Origin: Gnomoniopsis sp. IMI 355080
Taxonomy: Eukaryota; Ascomycota; Sordariomycetes; Diaporthales; Gnomoniaceae
Reading direction: 5' to 3'
DNA: 63,923 bases
Assembly (NCBI GenBank): GCA_027946555.1
Contig: JAPEVC010000206.1
Coordinates: 1-63,923 of the forward strand
The notes under the pieces were generated by a model, which made no database searches, was not told where the DNA came from, and worked only from the letters and a program-made list of their open reading frames with translations. The position numbers were made by a program, and so were the translations under genes. The stretch's first letter is position 1, and every line of letters starts with the position of its first letter. Of the stretch, positions 35,526 to 46,403 are shown one piece after another.

Positions 35526-36601
35526 ATGCCGGCAACGTTCCTCATCACCGGGGCCACCGGCCTGATCGGTTTCCGCGTCCTCGTTACTGCGCTTAAGGGC
35601 GGACACAAAGTACGCTACGCAGTGAGGTCTGAGGAAAAGGCTAAGATTGTGTCTTCCAACCCCGCTGTTCAGAAACTTGGTGCTGCTGCGCTGGACCGTC
35701 TATCCTCAGCTGTCATTCCCGACTTTGCTATCCATGGTGCGTTCGATGAGGCGCTGAAGGGAGTCACCCATGTCATCCATGTCGGCTCGCCTGTACCGAT
35801 GCCTTACTTCGACCCGAAGACCCAGATCTTCGAGCCTACGTGAGTGACCTCCACCCGTGCCTACGTTGGAAGTAGGGCAGAAATCTGAAAAAGATCAGAA
35901 TCAAAAATACAGCAGGTCTGCTGCAGTCTGCTCTCAAGGTGCCCACTGTGCAGCGTGTGGTTCTTACCTCGTCCATCGTCGCCAATCTCGGGCTTCCAAC
36001 TCGACCGCAAACCGCAACCGTCTCGGCAGCTACTCGCGTATCGCCACCAAATCGTCTCCCTGAGACCTTCACCGACGTTATGGAGGCATACATCCTCGGC
36101 AAGATGGTCGAGATGGAGAATACGGACAACTTTATCAAGACGCAAAAGCCGCACTTCAAGATATCACATGTGATGCCCGGTTATGTTTTCGGCCGCAACG
36201 ACCTTGAACTTGATGTCACGATGATGGACAAGGAAAACAGCTCGAACAATTTCCTCATGGTGGGAATGTTGGGCGGAGAACTGCCGTTCCCCATTCACGG
36301 GGCTTTTGCCCATATTGACGATGTGGCGGAGCTCCATCTGCGTGTTGCGTTAGATGAGGCTTACGGGAACAAAGATGTTGGTATTGCTACAAAAGTCGAC
36401 TACTCGTCAATATTCGACTGTGTGAAGGGCATATACCCCGAGGCTGTGGAAGCGGGGGTGCTGAAGAAGGGAACCGTGCCTACTCTTCCTGTGGATTACG
36501 ACTCCAGTGATGCGACCGCTCTCCTGGGTGGGCTGAGGAGCTTTGAAAGCGCTGTGGCTGATGTTGCCAGTCAATATCTCGAGCTCTTGAGGAAAGAGTA
36601 A
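35526..36601 (+). CDS. NAD(P)-dependent epimerase/dehydratase-type reductase (extended SDR, GRE2/ketoreductase-like)
   Basis: Exons 35526-35839 and 35899-36601 with a 59-bp intron give 338 residues. The acceptor at 35898 (GATCAG) restores the conserved EPTIKNTAGLLQSALK; a nearby CAG breaks the frame. TFLITGATGLIGFRV (TGxxGxxG at 8-15) binds NADPH. VQRVVLTSSIVA carries the active Ser, and AYILGK the YxxxK pair. HVMPGYVFGRNDL and AHIDDVAELHLRVAL are standard for the dihydroflavonol-reductase/methylglyoxal-reductase branch. It likely reduces a small ketone or aldehyde in the cytosol. Length is normal for the family. Its neighbours are a 7TM protein upstream and an alpha/beta hydrolase downstream in convergent orientation. 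Confidence 0.88.
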
Positions 36602-37853
36602 ATAGTTTGTTCTTCAGCTGTCATCTAGAGAGTATTCGAACGGATTCAGACAATTAAGCGATCTAGATATGCACTCATGTCAAGGGACACAGACAACTCA
36701 TCTCGGCTAACTTTCTGACGTGGTAATCTGAAATAATTGATATGTTATTGAGTATGGCTCTTCTGCAATTCCCGTTGCCTTCACGATAATTTGGATGCTT
36801 CTTCTGAACTTCAATCTTCGCTTACAACTATTGAATGTGCGCACGCTATGCGAACGCCAATCGATATGGGAATTGTGCGCCCCCATCAGCAGTCAATGAG
36901 CTCAATACTTACCTTCAATTAACTAGTTTCGTACTGCTGAGCCTTTCTGAAGAGCTTGGTCACTAAGCTGTTGTTGGAGGAATACATATCTCCCGCAGGG
37001 TAGAATACAGTGGTATCATGTTGAGCTCTGTCATTCTACATCCACATATGCCCGACGTAGCTAGGCCTCTATTACCACCCCTATCTTTCACGGCATTATC
37101 GAGCAGGAACTAGCCCCGCGGTCTCCTCCTGAAGTCCTGTGACCGCGCGGCAGGTATAAGCCCTAGTCGCCCCGATATCCTCGGATCTGTCTTGGCGCGA
37201 CTTGAGATATGGTTCACAGCGGCTCTGCTTTAAACATCCTCTGCCCAATGTAGCGGAGACTTCGTGCCGAGTAGATTTCTAGGTGAAATCTTTGCCCACT
37301 TGCGATGGCCGACGCCGAACCGCAATAATGCTGTTCTCAAATCCTCGGGCCAAAGTCTGAGTAAATGCTCTCATATACCTCAGATGATGTGATAGCCTGA
37401 TGCTTGCTGTGCTTCCCCGATAATGTGCTCACGTTCAACGCTCCCGCCCAATGTCCATGATAGTGAATGCTGGAATAGCCGTCCTCGTAACACTATATAA
37501 AAGACCTTCTTGGGATACCCAGCAGACCACATAGTCAATACAACTACTGACGTGTGCAAATCTAGGTATGAATGTCTCTATTACGCAGCAAAGCACGTGC
37601 GAGATCAGGCTGTCAGCAAGGACTTGGTGCATTCTTTATCATTCATGAAAACGACACTATCAGAATTGGACCTGGGGGGAAGAAGTCTAACCTGAAGGTC
37701 TGCAGTATCAACCTAGAGCCACGGCCCCAGACCACACAACTCACGGCTACTAGATTAGAAGAAAAGAAACTCGGTGCTTGCATAACGGAATACACCAGGA
37801 GTCCATGAAAGCCCCATAAGTTCACACCAGCTGATGAAATCTGAGGGATTTTG
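36602..37853. other. Intergenic, no gene seen
   Basis: About 1.25 kb between convergent genes. Open frames at 37435-37808 have no motif. Nothing else is seen. Confidence 0.4.
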
Positions 37854-37859
37854 CTTTCA

Positions 37860-38654
37860 CTACGACGTGAAAGAGATGACGGCGTCAACCACTTCCTTGG
37901 TGTCTGTCAGGTTTGGAGCATGTCCAGTCTTGAACTCCACGGCGTCAAATATTCTTCCCTTGAGCTGCTTTTCAATATTCTGTACCATGTTTTTCTGATA
38001 AGCCACTGGAACCGTCAGATCGTCCGACGTATAGATGTAGCACAGCTTCGCTTCGTCGCTCCAAGCAGGCGTGTCACGGAGTCCCTGATAAAAACCCTTG
38101 CCATTGAAGCGACCAAGGCCGGCGATATATGTCTTTAATTCCACAGGGTCCAGCTTTTCGGCGAATTGCTCTCCGATCAGACCCTCCTTGGGATAGTTTG
38201 CCACACAGCTCTGATCTTCCGCAAAATCAAACGCCACGGGAATCTTGTCCATGTCCCCAAATTCCTCCACCTTGTCCATCATGCTCTTTCCCGGAGCTGA
38301 GGCAAACGCAGCCATGTAAATTAGGTGGGTGATACCCCCAGATAGGCCTTTGGCAGCCCGGGTCTTTGAACTAAGACCGTACAGAGCGTTGGTGCCAACC
38401 TGGCCACCGTAGCTATGCATCAGAACGACAACGTTACGGCCAGCTTCGACAAGACTGGTGGCATAAGACCGAATGAGATCCGAGTCCGAATATAGGTCGG
38501 CATTGGGCGGGCGGCTTTGGTTCATTGAGAGGTTGCGCGGGGCATGGACCTCGAATCCAGCACCACGGAGGGCAGTTGTAAGCTTGTCATAGCTCTCAGG
38601 GAAATGAAAAGCACCATGGATAAACAGTAAGGTTGATTTCGTGTTAGCAGCCAT
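37860..38654 (-). CDS. Alpha/beta hydrolase
   Basis: A single exon; ATG at 38654 (MAANTKSTLLFIHGAF) gives 264 residues. The oxyanion loop FIHGAFH, the nucleophile elbow VVVLMHSYGGQVG and the C-terminal His in FKTGHAPNLTD are present, with the acid probably in YTSDDLTVPV. This pattern belongs to a large group of small fungal hydrolases of about 250-270 residues (AB hydrolase family 6-like), several of which sit in polyketide clusters as hydrolases or thioesterase-like release enzymes. The PKS relic lies directly upstream, on the same strand. It may be a survivor of a cluster to which that PKS belonged, but this is inference. An in-frame ATG 15 nt upstream (38669) gives a less usual start. Confidence 0.87.
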   Translation of the reverse strand: MAANTKSTLLFIHGAFHFPESYDKLTTALRGAGFEVHAPRNLSMNQSRPPNADLYSDSDLIRSYATSLVEAGRNVVVLMHSYGGQVGTNALYGLSSKTRAAKGLSGGITHLIYMAAFASAPGKSMMDKVEEFGDMDKIPVAFDFAEDQSCVANYPKEGLIGEQFAEKLDPVELKTYIAGLGRFNGKGFYQGLRDTPAWSDEAKLCYIYTSDDLTVPVAYQKNMVQNIEKQLKGRIFDAVEFKTGHAPNLTDTKEVVDAVISFTS

Positions 38655-38929
38655 AATTATCAATCTCAATTGGGATGCGATGGGTTGGTGCGGTGTAGAG
38701 GAGTTTTCAGGAATGTAAAATGCCCATTGCTAAGGGTGTTGGTGGGTGAAAAGGGGCAAGCAGGGGACTGCGCCGCAGCTAGCTGAAGACGTAGCGGAGT
38801 ATAAGTTCCAAAGGAATATTTGTAGGACAATTGGGGCCTGGAAGGATTTATTTGATTAGATAGTTGATAGGTACCCGAGCTATCGTGAACCATCGGATTC
38901 AGGCTCGAGCTTGCATCTTCTCGGCTCCA

Positions 38930-39290
38930 CACTCAAAATTCTCCAATGATGGCCGTGTCACTCGATCTTTGGCCTGCCCTGGGTGAAAGGAAGATGAGAT
39001 TCCTTGCGCCTCGTTCCACCAATCACGTAGGGACGGCAAGGCCCAGCCCGCCAAGACCGCCAACAAGAAGGTAGGAAGCATCGTTTCGCAAAGCCAAGGA
39101 ACGACGACGACGTGCGGTATTTGACGAGACTAGTCGCTTCGGTAAATCACTCGGCATGCCGACCACTAACTTGCCTATATGCTTCCCTGGTTGCGTGAAT
39201 CGAAACGCCTCTTCGATGTGTGCACCGTCAAACAACTGCATTGGACGAACTGGTGTGATCAGGCCCTGTTCCAGGAGCTGCATCATTCTG
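38930..39290 (-). pseudogene. Relic of a highly reducing polyketide synthase (ER-KR junction)
   Basis: Minus-strand reading from 39286 gives MMQLLEQGLITPVRPMQLFD, then HIEEAFRFTQPGKHIGKLVV, the C-terminal end of a PKS enoyl-reductase domain. A linker is followed by NDASYLLVGGLGGLGLAVPT, the start of the ketoreductase Rossmann fold. In the same frame a TGA (39023-39025) replaces the Trp usual at T-W-L-V-E-R-G-A-R; the text LVERGARNLIFLSPRAGQ continues, then another stop at 38933. Nothing like KS, AT, DH or ACP was found around it, so only about 120 codons of a ~2,300-residue enzyme survive. The stop is a G-to-A change as expected from RIP. It lies between the alpha/beta hydrolase and the CYP505, so a PKS locus probably existed here or was partly moved here. 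Confidence 0.88.
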
Positions 39291-39809
39291 CTTCCTGCCT
39301 ATCCCATTAGGTCGATGGGTGATCGATGAGAGGGGAGGTCTCCCAGCCTTCTTGCAATTCTGATTGGCTGAGTGGTAGGCCCACACCACCTAGGCTGTGT
39401 GTGTACAAGGCTGAGATGTTGGACGAGCCCAGGAAGTAAGCACACGGTTGCAATGCCCCATTTCGACCTTGTTTGGCGGATTGGATGCCCGTGAACACTG
39501 TGTATGCTTGAATGTGGGGCAACTGGTGACAACAGAGCCAACATGCAGCTGGCCCTGCAAAAGCCAACAGAATGTTACCTTGCGGCTGGTAAGAATGCTT
39601 TCATTTCAACAAGCTTTATTATTAGCCCAATAAATGGACAGACCAGCCAAAGCAAGAAGATGTATTAGTAATCAGTACTGTGTGTCCAATCATCAGGTCT
39701 CATCTTCGGGTTTTCTTGTGAGTCCACATCATCTCGTCTTCTTGTTCTCTGTAACTGTTCTTTGTGACCTCGGGAAGCTATCACAGCAGGCTTCTCGGTA
39801 ATTGCAGGC
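39291..39809. other. Upstream region of the CYP505 gene
   Basis: Two overlapping minus open frames (39299-39567) have no recognisable PKS or other domain in any frame I tried. Otherwise nothing is seen. Confidence 0.4.
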
Positions 39810-42800
39810 ATGCATTCCAACATACCTGGACCTCGCCCCTGGCCCCTGATTGGCAATCTACTGGACATTGATTTGGAGAATAGTATTCAAAGTGTTGTTG
39901 ACATTGGCAAGGAATATGGTAAGGCAACTGATGGGGTTATCTTTCACCTTAGCCATGTGAGATTCTATACTTACGATGCTCTTTATTTACAGCCCCGATT
40001 TGTAAACTTCGTCTTGGGAGTGAGGACAAGGTTTTCGTGACAGGATCTCAATTGGCAAACGAATTATGCTCGCGGAAAGACTTCGTCAAGTTTCCATCCG
40101 GTGCAGTGGCAAGACTGAGGGAGGTGATGACTGAAGGTCTCTTCACTGCTCATGATGATGAGTGGTTCTGGGGCCCTGCGCACCGGGTGCTCGTTCCTGC
40201 ATTCGGCCCCATGTCCATCAAAGCCATGTTTCCAGGTCCGTGAAGCCCGTTTAAAGCTTGGGACGAATACTCATTTCGGAATACCCAGAAATGCACGATA
40301 TTGCGATGCAAATGGTTCTCAGATGGGCGCGTTTTGGAGAAGACGAGGTTATCGATGCCACTTCTGATTTCACAAGGCTAACGATCGATACTCTTGCTTT
40401 GTGAGTCCGTTAAAACAACAAAAAAGGAATCAACTCCAGTCAAAGATTGATGACTAACTTCCCTAAACCCTACAGGTGCGGAATGGACATGCGTCTCAAT
40501 TCGTTTTACAAGGACAACTTGCACCCTTTCATCGGTTCTATGACTGATGTGCTCGTCCAAACTTCGAATCGGGCAGAGCGACCAGACTGGTTGACGGCGC
40601 TATATCGAAATGCCAATCGCAAATTCGATCAGGATAATGCATTTCTTCACGCCGTGGCGCAGGAGGTTATCAACAAACGGCGCCGAACCCTCAATTCTGA
40701 CAAGAAGGACTTATTGGACGCCATGCTGAATGGGAAAGATCCTAAAACAGGCGAATGTCTTACCGACAAGACTATCGTGGACAATATGATCACGTTCTTG
40801 ATAGCCGGTCAGTCCTGCTTACCCAGCGTTGTAGACGGAGTTTCGTTTAGTGCTGACTGGTATCTAAACACAGGACACGAAACGACCGCCTGCTTGTTAG
40901 GCTTTTTCTTCGCTCTCGTGCTGAAGAATCCCGATTGCTACACCAAAGTGCGAGAAGAGGTCGACACCGTGATTGGCACGGATCCTGTCGAAGCAGACCA
41001 TTTAAGCCGACTTGTCTATATCAAAGCCTGTCTTAAGGAAGCTTTGCGCCTATACCCGCCTTCCGCTGGATTCTCGCTCGCAGCTACGGGCGATAACGTG
41101 AGGGACGGGCCGGTGATCATTGGAGGCCAATACCAAGTCAAGCGGAATCAGCCCGTCTTCGTGGTACTCCCAAACATACATCGAGATCCTGAAGCTTGGG
41201 GTCCAGATGTGGACGAATTCCGGCCGGAGAGAATGCTGGATGAGAATTTCAAGAAGCTACCGCCCGGATGCTACAAGCCGTTCGGTAATGGAAAGAGGGC
41301 GTGCATAGGTAAGAAAATCCCAAATTGGTCGTTGTCGACGATGCTTGGACTCATGATGCCCAACCTCAGGAAGCGAGTTCGCCATGCAGGAATCAGTGCT
41401 GGCCGTGGCATTGCTGTTCCAGAAATTCGACTTCAAATTCGTCAATCCAGACTACGAACTGACTATCAAACAAACTTTGACACTCAAACCGCGGGATCTC
41501 TTCATGTTTGCCAAACTGCGTCCTGGGATTGACGTGTTGACGCTGCAACGCGAAATGCTGCACGGCAATGGTGGTGGGAGCCGCTCACCCACGGAGTCTT
41601 GTATCCAAGGACATGTCTCTCTTGTTGAGAAACCCCGGAAATTGAAGCCGTTGCTCATATTTTATGGTTCGAATACAGGAACATGCCAGGGTCTAGCAGA
41701 TATACTGAAAACGACAGCCCCTCAATACGGTTTTGATGCGACAATGCAGCCACTAGACGCTGCCAAGAAAAATCTCCCAAGAGACACACCGATAGTCTTC
41801 ATAACTTCAACAATGTATGAGGGACAAGCGCCAGATAATGCAGCTGAGTTTCTCGATTGGTTGCAAGAGGACAAAGATCTGTCTCTGGACGGTGTGACTT
41901 TCGCGGTCTTTGGCTGCGGCAGCAGTATGTACCACTGTTTTCCTTGGATGGCACAGAACGAATCTGACTTGAAGACCACAGGGGATTGGAAAGATACTTT
42001 TCAGCGCACTGCCATCACGATCGATCAGATAATGCGCGACAAAAGAGCCCTTCCCATGGCATCGAGAGGTGTGGCAGATGTGAGCGAAGGGAGTATTCTC
42101 TCCGACTTCGACGCCTGGCAGTCGGAGCATTTGTGGCCCGGGATTGCCAAAATTTACCATTCCAGCGTCACAGTTGATGCCACGGCTGACTTATTCGACA
42201 TCGATCACTTTTCCAGACTCCTTGCCAAGGACAACTCTCACACTTTCAATGCCAGTGTCATGCAAGTGACTGCTCTGACAGACTCTGAAGATCGACCGAA
42301 ATACCACATGGAGTTGAAATTGCCCGGAAACATTCATTATCAAGTAGGAGACTATTTGGAAGTTGTACCGGAGAATAGTGATGAAGATATCAAGTCTTTG
42401 ATGGACATTCTTCGAGATCGCGGGTATGACCTAGCTGATCCCATTATTCCCATAATGTGTTCGCATCTAGAATTGCGCCACAAAGCTGGTGCCAAGGTAT
42501 GTTATAATACCCGACAGTTATTGTTTCTCGAGTGTCTGAGTGATTTCATGAATATTCTGACAGACTTCAAGCAAATCGACCTACTGCTCAACAGCTGCGC
42601 GAACGACGACGACCAGTATACGCTGTCAGCTTTGACGAAATCGTTCGCTGCAGAGGAGCGACGACCTTCTGTGCTTGAGGTATTGAAGAAATACCCAAGC
42701 ATAAAATTGCCACTGCAACGGCTTGCAACTATGCTGCCACCTATTCGCCCTCGACAATATTCAATCTCATCTTCACCTCTGGCCTGTCCAAACTCACTTA

Positions 42801-43462
42801 CAATTACATGGTCTCTCATCAAACATGCTGCTCCACTGGACTGGCCGGACCAAGAACCGATCCTTGGTCTTGCTTCACACTACCTAGCTAGCCTGAAAGT
42901 AGGCGACTTTCTCAGATGCTCAGTACGACCAGGCCAGCCACGCTTTCGGCCTCCAGTCGATCTGCTTTCGACTCCCATGATCATGATATGCGCAGGATCA
43001 GGGATTGCACCATTCCGTGGCTTTGTGCAGGACCGTGTGGAAAGACTGGTTCGTGATCCTAGCCTGACTCAGCGCCTTGCACCTGCGCTGCTTTATGTTG
43101 GCTGTCGCGGACCAGAACAAGCTCTATACGCCGCTGAGTTGCGAAGATGGCAGGAGTCTGGGGCCGTAGACGTCCGGTTTACATACTCGCGGCACCATGC
43201 ATCCGCAGATGATGAACCTGTTCATGTCGGCTATGTGCAGGACAGAATTTGGAAAGAAAGAGAGGAACTTGTACGAGCATGGGACGAAGGGGCAAAAGTC
43301 TTTGTCTGTGGCAGCCGTTGGGTGAGTCACAGTGTCAGGGACGTCGTGCAGAAAATTTACAAAGAAGAAGCAGAGAGCAGATGTGGGCTGAAGACGGATA
43401 ACGATACCGAAAAGTGGTGGGTTGAGATCTTGAGGGATAGATGCGCGGTGGAGGTTTTCTAG
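39810..43462 (+). CDS. Self-sufficient CYP505-type cytochrome P450:NADPH-P450 reductase fusion
   Basis: Six exons: 39810-39918, 39993-40235, 40289-40400, 40476-40807, 40874-41308 and 41370-43462, giving 1107 residues with all phases fitting. There is no membrane anchor; it starts MHSNIPGPRPWPLIGNL like P450 BM3/P450foxy. The P450 half has DGLFTAHNDE-like (EGLFTAHDDEWFWGPAHRV), the I-helix IAGHETTA (266-270), EALRLYPP and the heme loop PFGNGKRACIG (Cys409). The reductase half has a flavodoxin-like FMN site (LIFYGSNTGTC), the FAD motif RPRQYSISSSP and the NADPH-site ICAGSGIAPFRGF. The family hydroxylates fatty-acyl or polyketide chains near the omega end in the cytosol; Fum6 of the fumonisin pathway is a member. 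No stop or frameshift is seen. It lies next to the PKS relic. A possible extra 75-nt intron near 42489-42563 is not needed. Confidence 0.94.
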
Positions 43463-43809
43463 AAATCGTCCCTGATTGTCACGCGCAACTCGTCATGAGA
43501 CAATCTTCACACTATGCGCTGACCTAGCAGGAACAATTCTGCGGGCACCTTTAAGTCATGGTAAAATACCTAGCTTAAACTTGAGTACCTACACATTCGC
43601 GACAACATCTTATAGTTGGCTCTCAGTTTGACAGAATACCACGAGAAAATATACTCTTCATTGGATTAATGTATTTACAAGAATTGAAGAAAGAGATGCC
43701 AGTTGTATTACATTATCCTCCTCGGTTCCACTCAGTTCGTCTCGGTGGAGTCAGGGTTGAGTCAAGGTTGGACAATCATGCTTTCCACCGTCCATAGCGT
43801 CGCGCCATA
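43463..43809. other. Short convergent intergenic region
   Basis: Lies between the CYP505 and AltA1-like stop codons. No feature recognised. Confidence 0.45.
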
Positions 43810-44364
43810 TTAAGCTGTGATCACAATGGTCGAGTCAACCTGCTGCTCGCAAATCTGAGTGCCAGAGGTGGCGGTTGTGGGGCCAGCGCGGCAAACGGTG
43901 TCAACATCGCCAAGTCCGGTCCAGCCAGCACTATTTGAACATGTTAGTCATCACATTGAATCATATCAATCCTAATCCCCTCCGGAACATATTCTGCTGG
44001 TAACTTACAAAGCGCCAGTCTGCTTGTAGATCCGCAGGGCGAAGTCGGTCGTGGTGCCGTTCAGCAGGCCAAAGCGGTAGGCGCTGTCACCACAGCTGTA
44101 GACCTTGCCAATGAGGTCGGGGTTCTCGGCAGTGCAGGTGACGTTGTTGTTGACTGTGAACGTGACAGAGTCCACACTCTGGACCGCTTGGGTGAAGCCC
44201 ACAAGAGTCTCGTGGACGGAGAAGCCGCTAATGCCAGTGTTCTCGTAGGTCGCTGGGTCAGGGGCGGTGGTGCCGTGAGCTGGGTTGACAATGTCAACAA
44301 CGCTGTCAACAGGAATGACAGCGGCGGTGGCAAGGCCAGCGAAGATGAGGGAAGTGAACTGCAT
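43810..44364 (-). CDS. Small secreted protein, AltA1-like family
   Basis: Exons 44364-44009 and 43930-43810 (78-bp intron) give 158 residues. The signal peptide is MQFTSLIFAGLATAAVIPVD. The mature part has the spaced cysteines of AltA1/PevD1-like proteins: NNNVTCTAENPDLIGKVYSCGDSAYRFGL, then GDVDTVCRAG and GTQICEQQV, four cysteines able to form two disulfides. Beta-strand-rich text (GFSVHETLVGFTQAV, SVTFTVNN) fits the AltA1 beta-barrel. Members are abundant extracellular proteins of ascomycetes; some are allergens or plant-response elicitors. The role of this one is unknown. It lies in an otherwise gene-poor 3-kb area and no neighbour appears linked. Confidence 0.82.
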
Positions 44365-46403
44365 TTTGTTTGATTGTGGATTTGGTTGTTTTGGAAACGA
44401 TTGTCTGTTGGTTTTGTTGGATTGGAAGTCTGTTGGTTTGGAGCTGACAGAATGATGCCTATCTACCGGACAATGAGTGTCTCTTATATCCTTTTCTTTT
44501 GCCTCTTGCTGCCCACGACCTCCTTAGCCGACTTGTCAGTTCTAGTCTAGGAAGCGGTTGTCGCGATTCAGGCGGAGTTCGCCAAGCAGACACGTCAAGT
44601 GCAGGGCCTATTCGAGATAGTGATCTTCATTGACATCACTTTACAAAGTCCAAGTCTGCCTTGCCGCAGTGATCAAACCTTTATGGCATCGTATCCGTGT
44701 CGAATTAGCTCCGGGTACGCTGTGCATACAAGACTTCAGAGCTGATCTGTAGTCCTTTTGAGTACCGTAGCGCCTCGCAAGCTATTAACCCTGCGGAAGC
44801 GTGTTGTACCGTACATATTACAAGCATTCACAGTGGATACGAAAGCCCCACAGATCATAGGGGATCATCAGGCTTACTCAATATTGGCAGGGAATCTGTG
44901 CGAAGCCTTAAACCTACGGCTAGGAATCGATTGAGGAACTCGAAACTGAAGACGAAGTTGTAGTTGGCCAACTCCAAAATTCACGGGTAGCTGTAGGTTT
45001 GAAGTGAATCCCAAACCCTGGAATGTTATGTTTCCAGCTACGTAGCTTGTCGTTATACTGGCTGACATGGTCAAGTAATCAGAATTTCGGACCATTTTCA
45101 ATTCCGGGTACTACCATGTAATAGGGGTCAGCCTTGTGACCCGCAGTGACTGAGCTTTAGAGGCGAAGATCTGCTATATGAGATGCTGTAATATATAAAT
45201 AGATCTTTTATAATTACCTGTATGCTTAAATCAGAGAAGGTATCCTTCAAAGTTAAAGAAGTGGGCCTATGCGGTTAATCGTCTCTGAAAACCTTTGTTC
45301 CCGGGGAATTAATGGCTATTGTCCACGATCTTTAAAGTGCTAACGCGCTAGGTTCCGCTCGAGCACCCAGTGCAGTTGATCTGACCATTTAGTTTTCAAG
45401 AGGGTGCTGCATCGCATATTCTGTATGTTTTTCACCAACACCTCCTAGGTACCTAGGTACTTACTTGGGCTTGGTATGTAGTATGTGAGCTAGGGGCGCG
45501 AATTTCCACTGTACATATACGGTACTCAGGCAGTGACCGTACATATGTGTATTTCATTATTTTCGTACAGTACAGAAGCTTTTGTACGGTAGCACCCACC
45601 CACCCCTTTTCGGGGCCCAGGCTGTGGTGATGCCTGGAATGTTGCCCTTTTATGCCAAGAAATGCCTCTATTATATCCCTCAAGTGCGTTAGCATCATCA
45701 TTATAAGCCTCGTCCCAGAATTCAGAGTCACCACTATTAACATTACCCTCGCTGGAAACCTCGCACAAGTACGGTCTGTTAGGTAGGAGAGACTCTAGTA
45801 TATGGTAAAGCTAAGCCTAATCGAAACATACGATCCACTCAAAGCCCACTTTATACGGTACAGTATACAGTACGCATATCTGATTACCATACACGTGTTC
45901 TCGGCCGGAGCACAGTATACAGCTTCGAGCCCCATTCCTAAGGTCAGCTCAGTCTCATTTTCGGCAAGATTCCAGTCAGCCTATCACAGAACGGGGTTTA
46001 TTAACAAATCCTCGACCAGCAGCTGTGCTGCTGTGCCGCTGTGCTGTGCCGCCGCCTTTTCCCTATCCTTGTGTGTCATTGAAACTTCGACCAACCAGAC
46101 GCATTACGTTCGCTACGTGCCTGGATTGTCGAATATCTTCTGATGCCCGTCATGACCAACACCAGAGTAAGCCGGGCCGTTAGATCATGCAGCTCCCCTT
46201 TACACCAACCCTTGCCGCAACTAGACACAGCTCGACGCACCATTTGTTTCCAGCTGCCTTTACCTAGGCGTTGTAGACATCGGATTTCGCCATCACCTCG
46301 TCATCAACTACCTGAATTTTCAGGGCACCTTTGATTTCGAGCCATTCCTTTTCGTGTATTGGCGCGTCTGGAAGCCGCTCCATTTCTTCGCGTTCTAGAA
46401 AAG
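44365..46403. other. Gene-free stretch of about 2 kb
   Basis: Divergent promoter region between the AltA1-like gene (-) and P450 no. 4 (+). It holds a CCTAGGTACCTAGGTACTTA element (45446-45465) and a GTAC-rich patch (45505-45590). No gene supported. Confidence 0.5.
44483..44488 (-). promoter_or_regulatory. TATA-like box of the AltA1-like gene
   Basis: On the minus strand TATAAG (within GATATAAGAG) lies about 120 bp before the ATG at 44364, a likely core-promoter position. Weak prediction from a short motif. Confidence 0.4.

Noticed and set aside
39299..39567. Possible further PKS (AT or DH) fragment upstream of the ER-KR relic
   Set aside because: All three minus frames were read; none shows a convincing PKS motif.
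42489..42563. Extra 75-nt intron in the CYP505 reductase half
   Set aside because: The unspliced text aligns in length and pattern with the P450 BM3 reductase, and the donor (GTGCCA) is poor.
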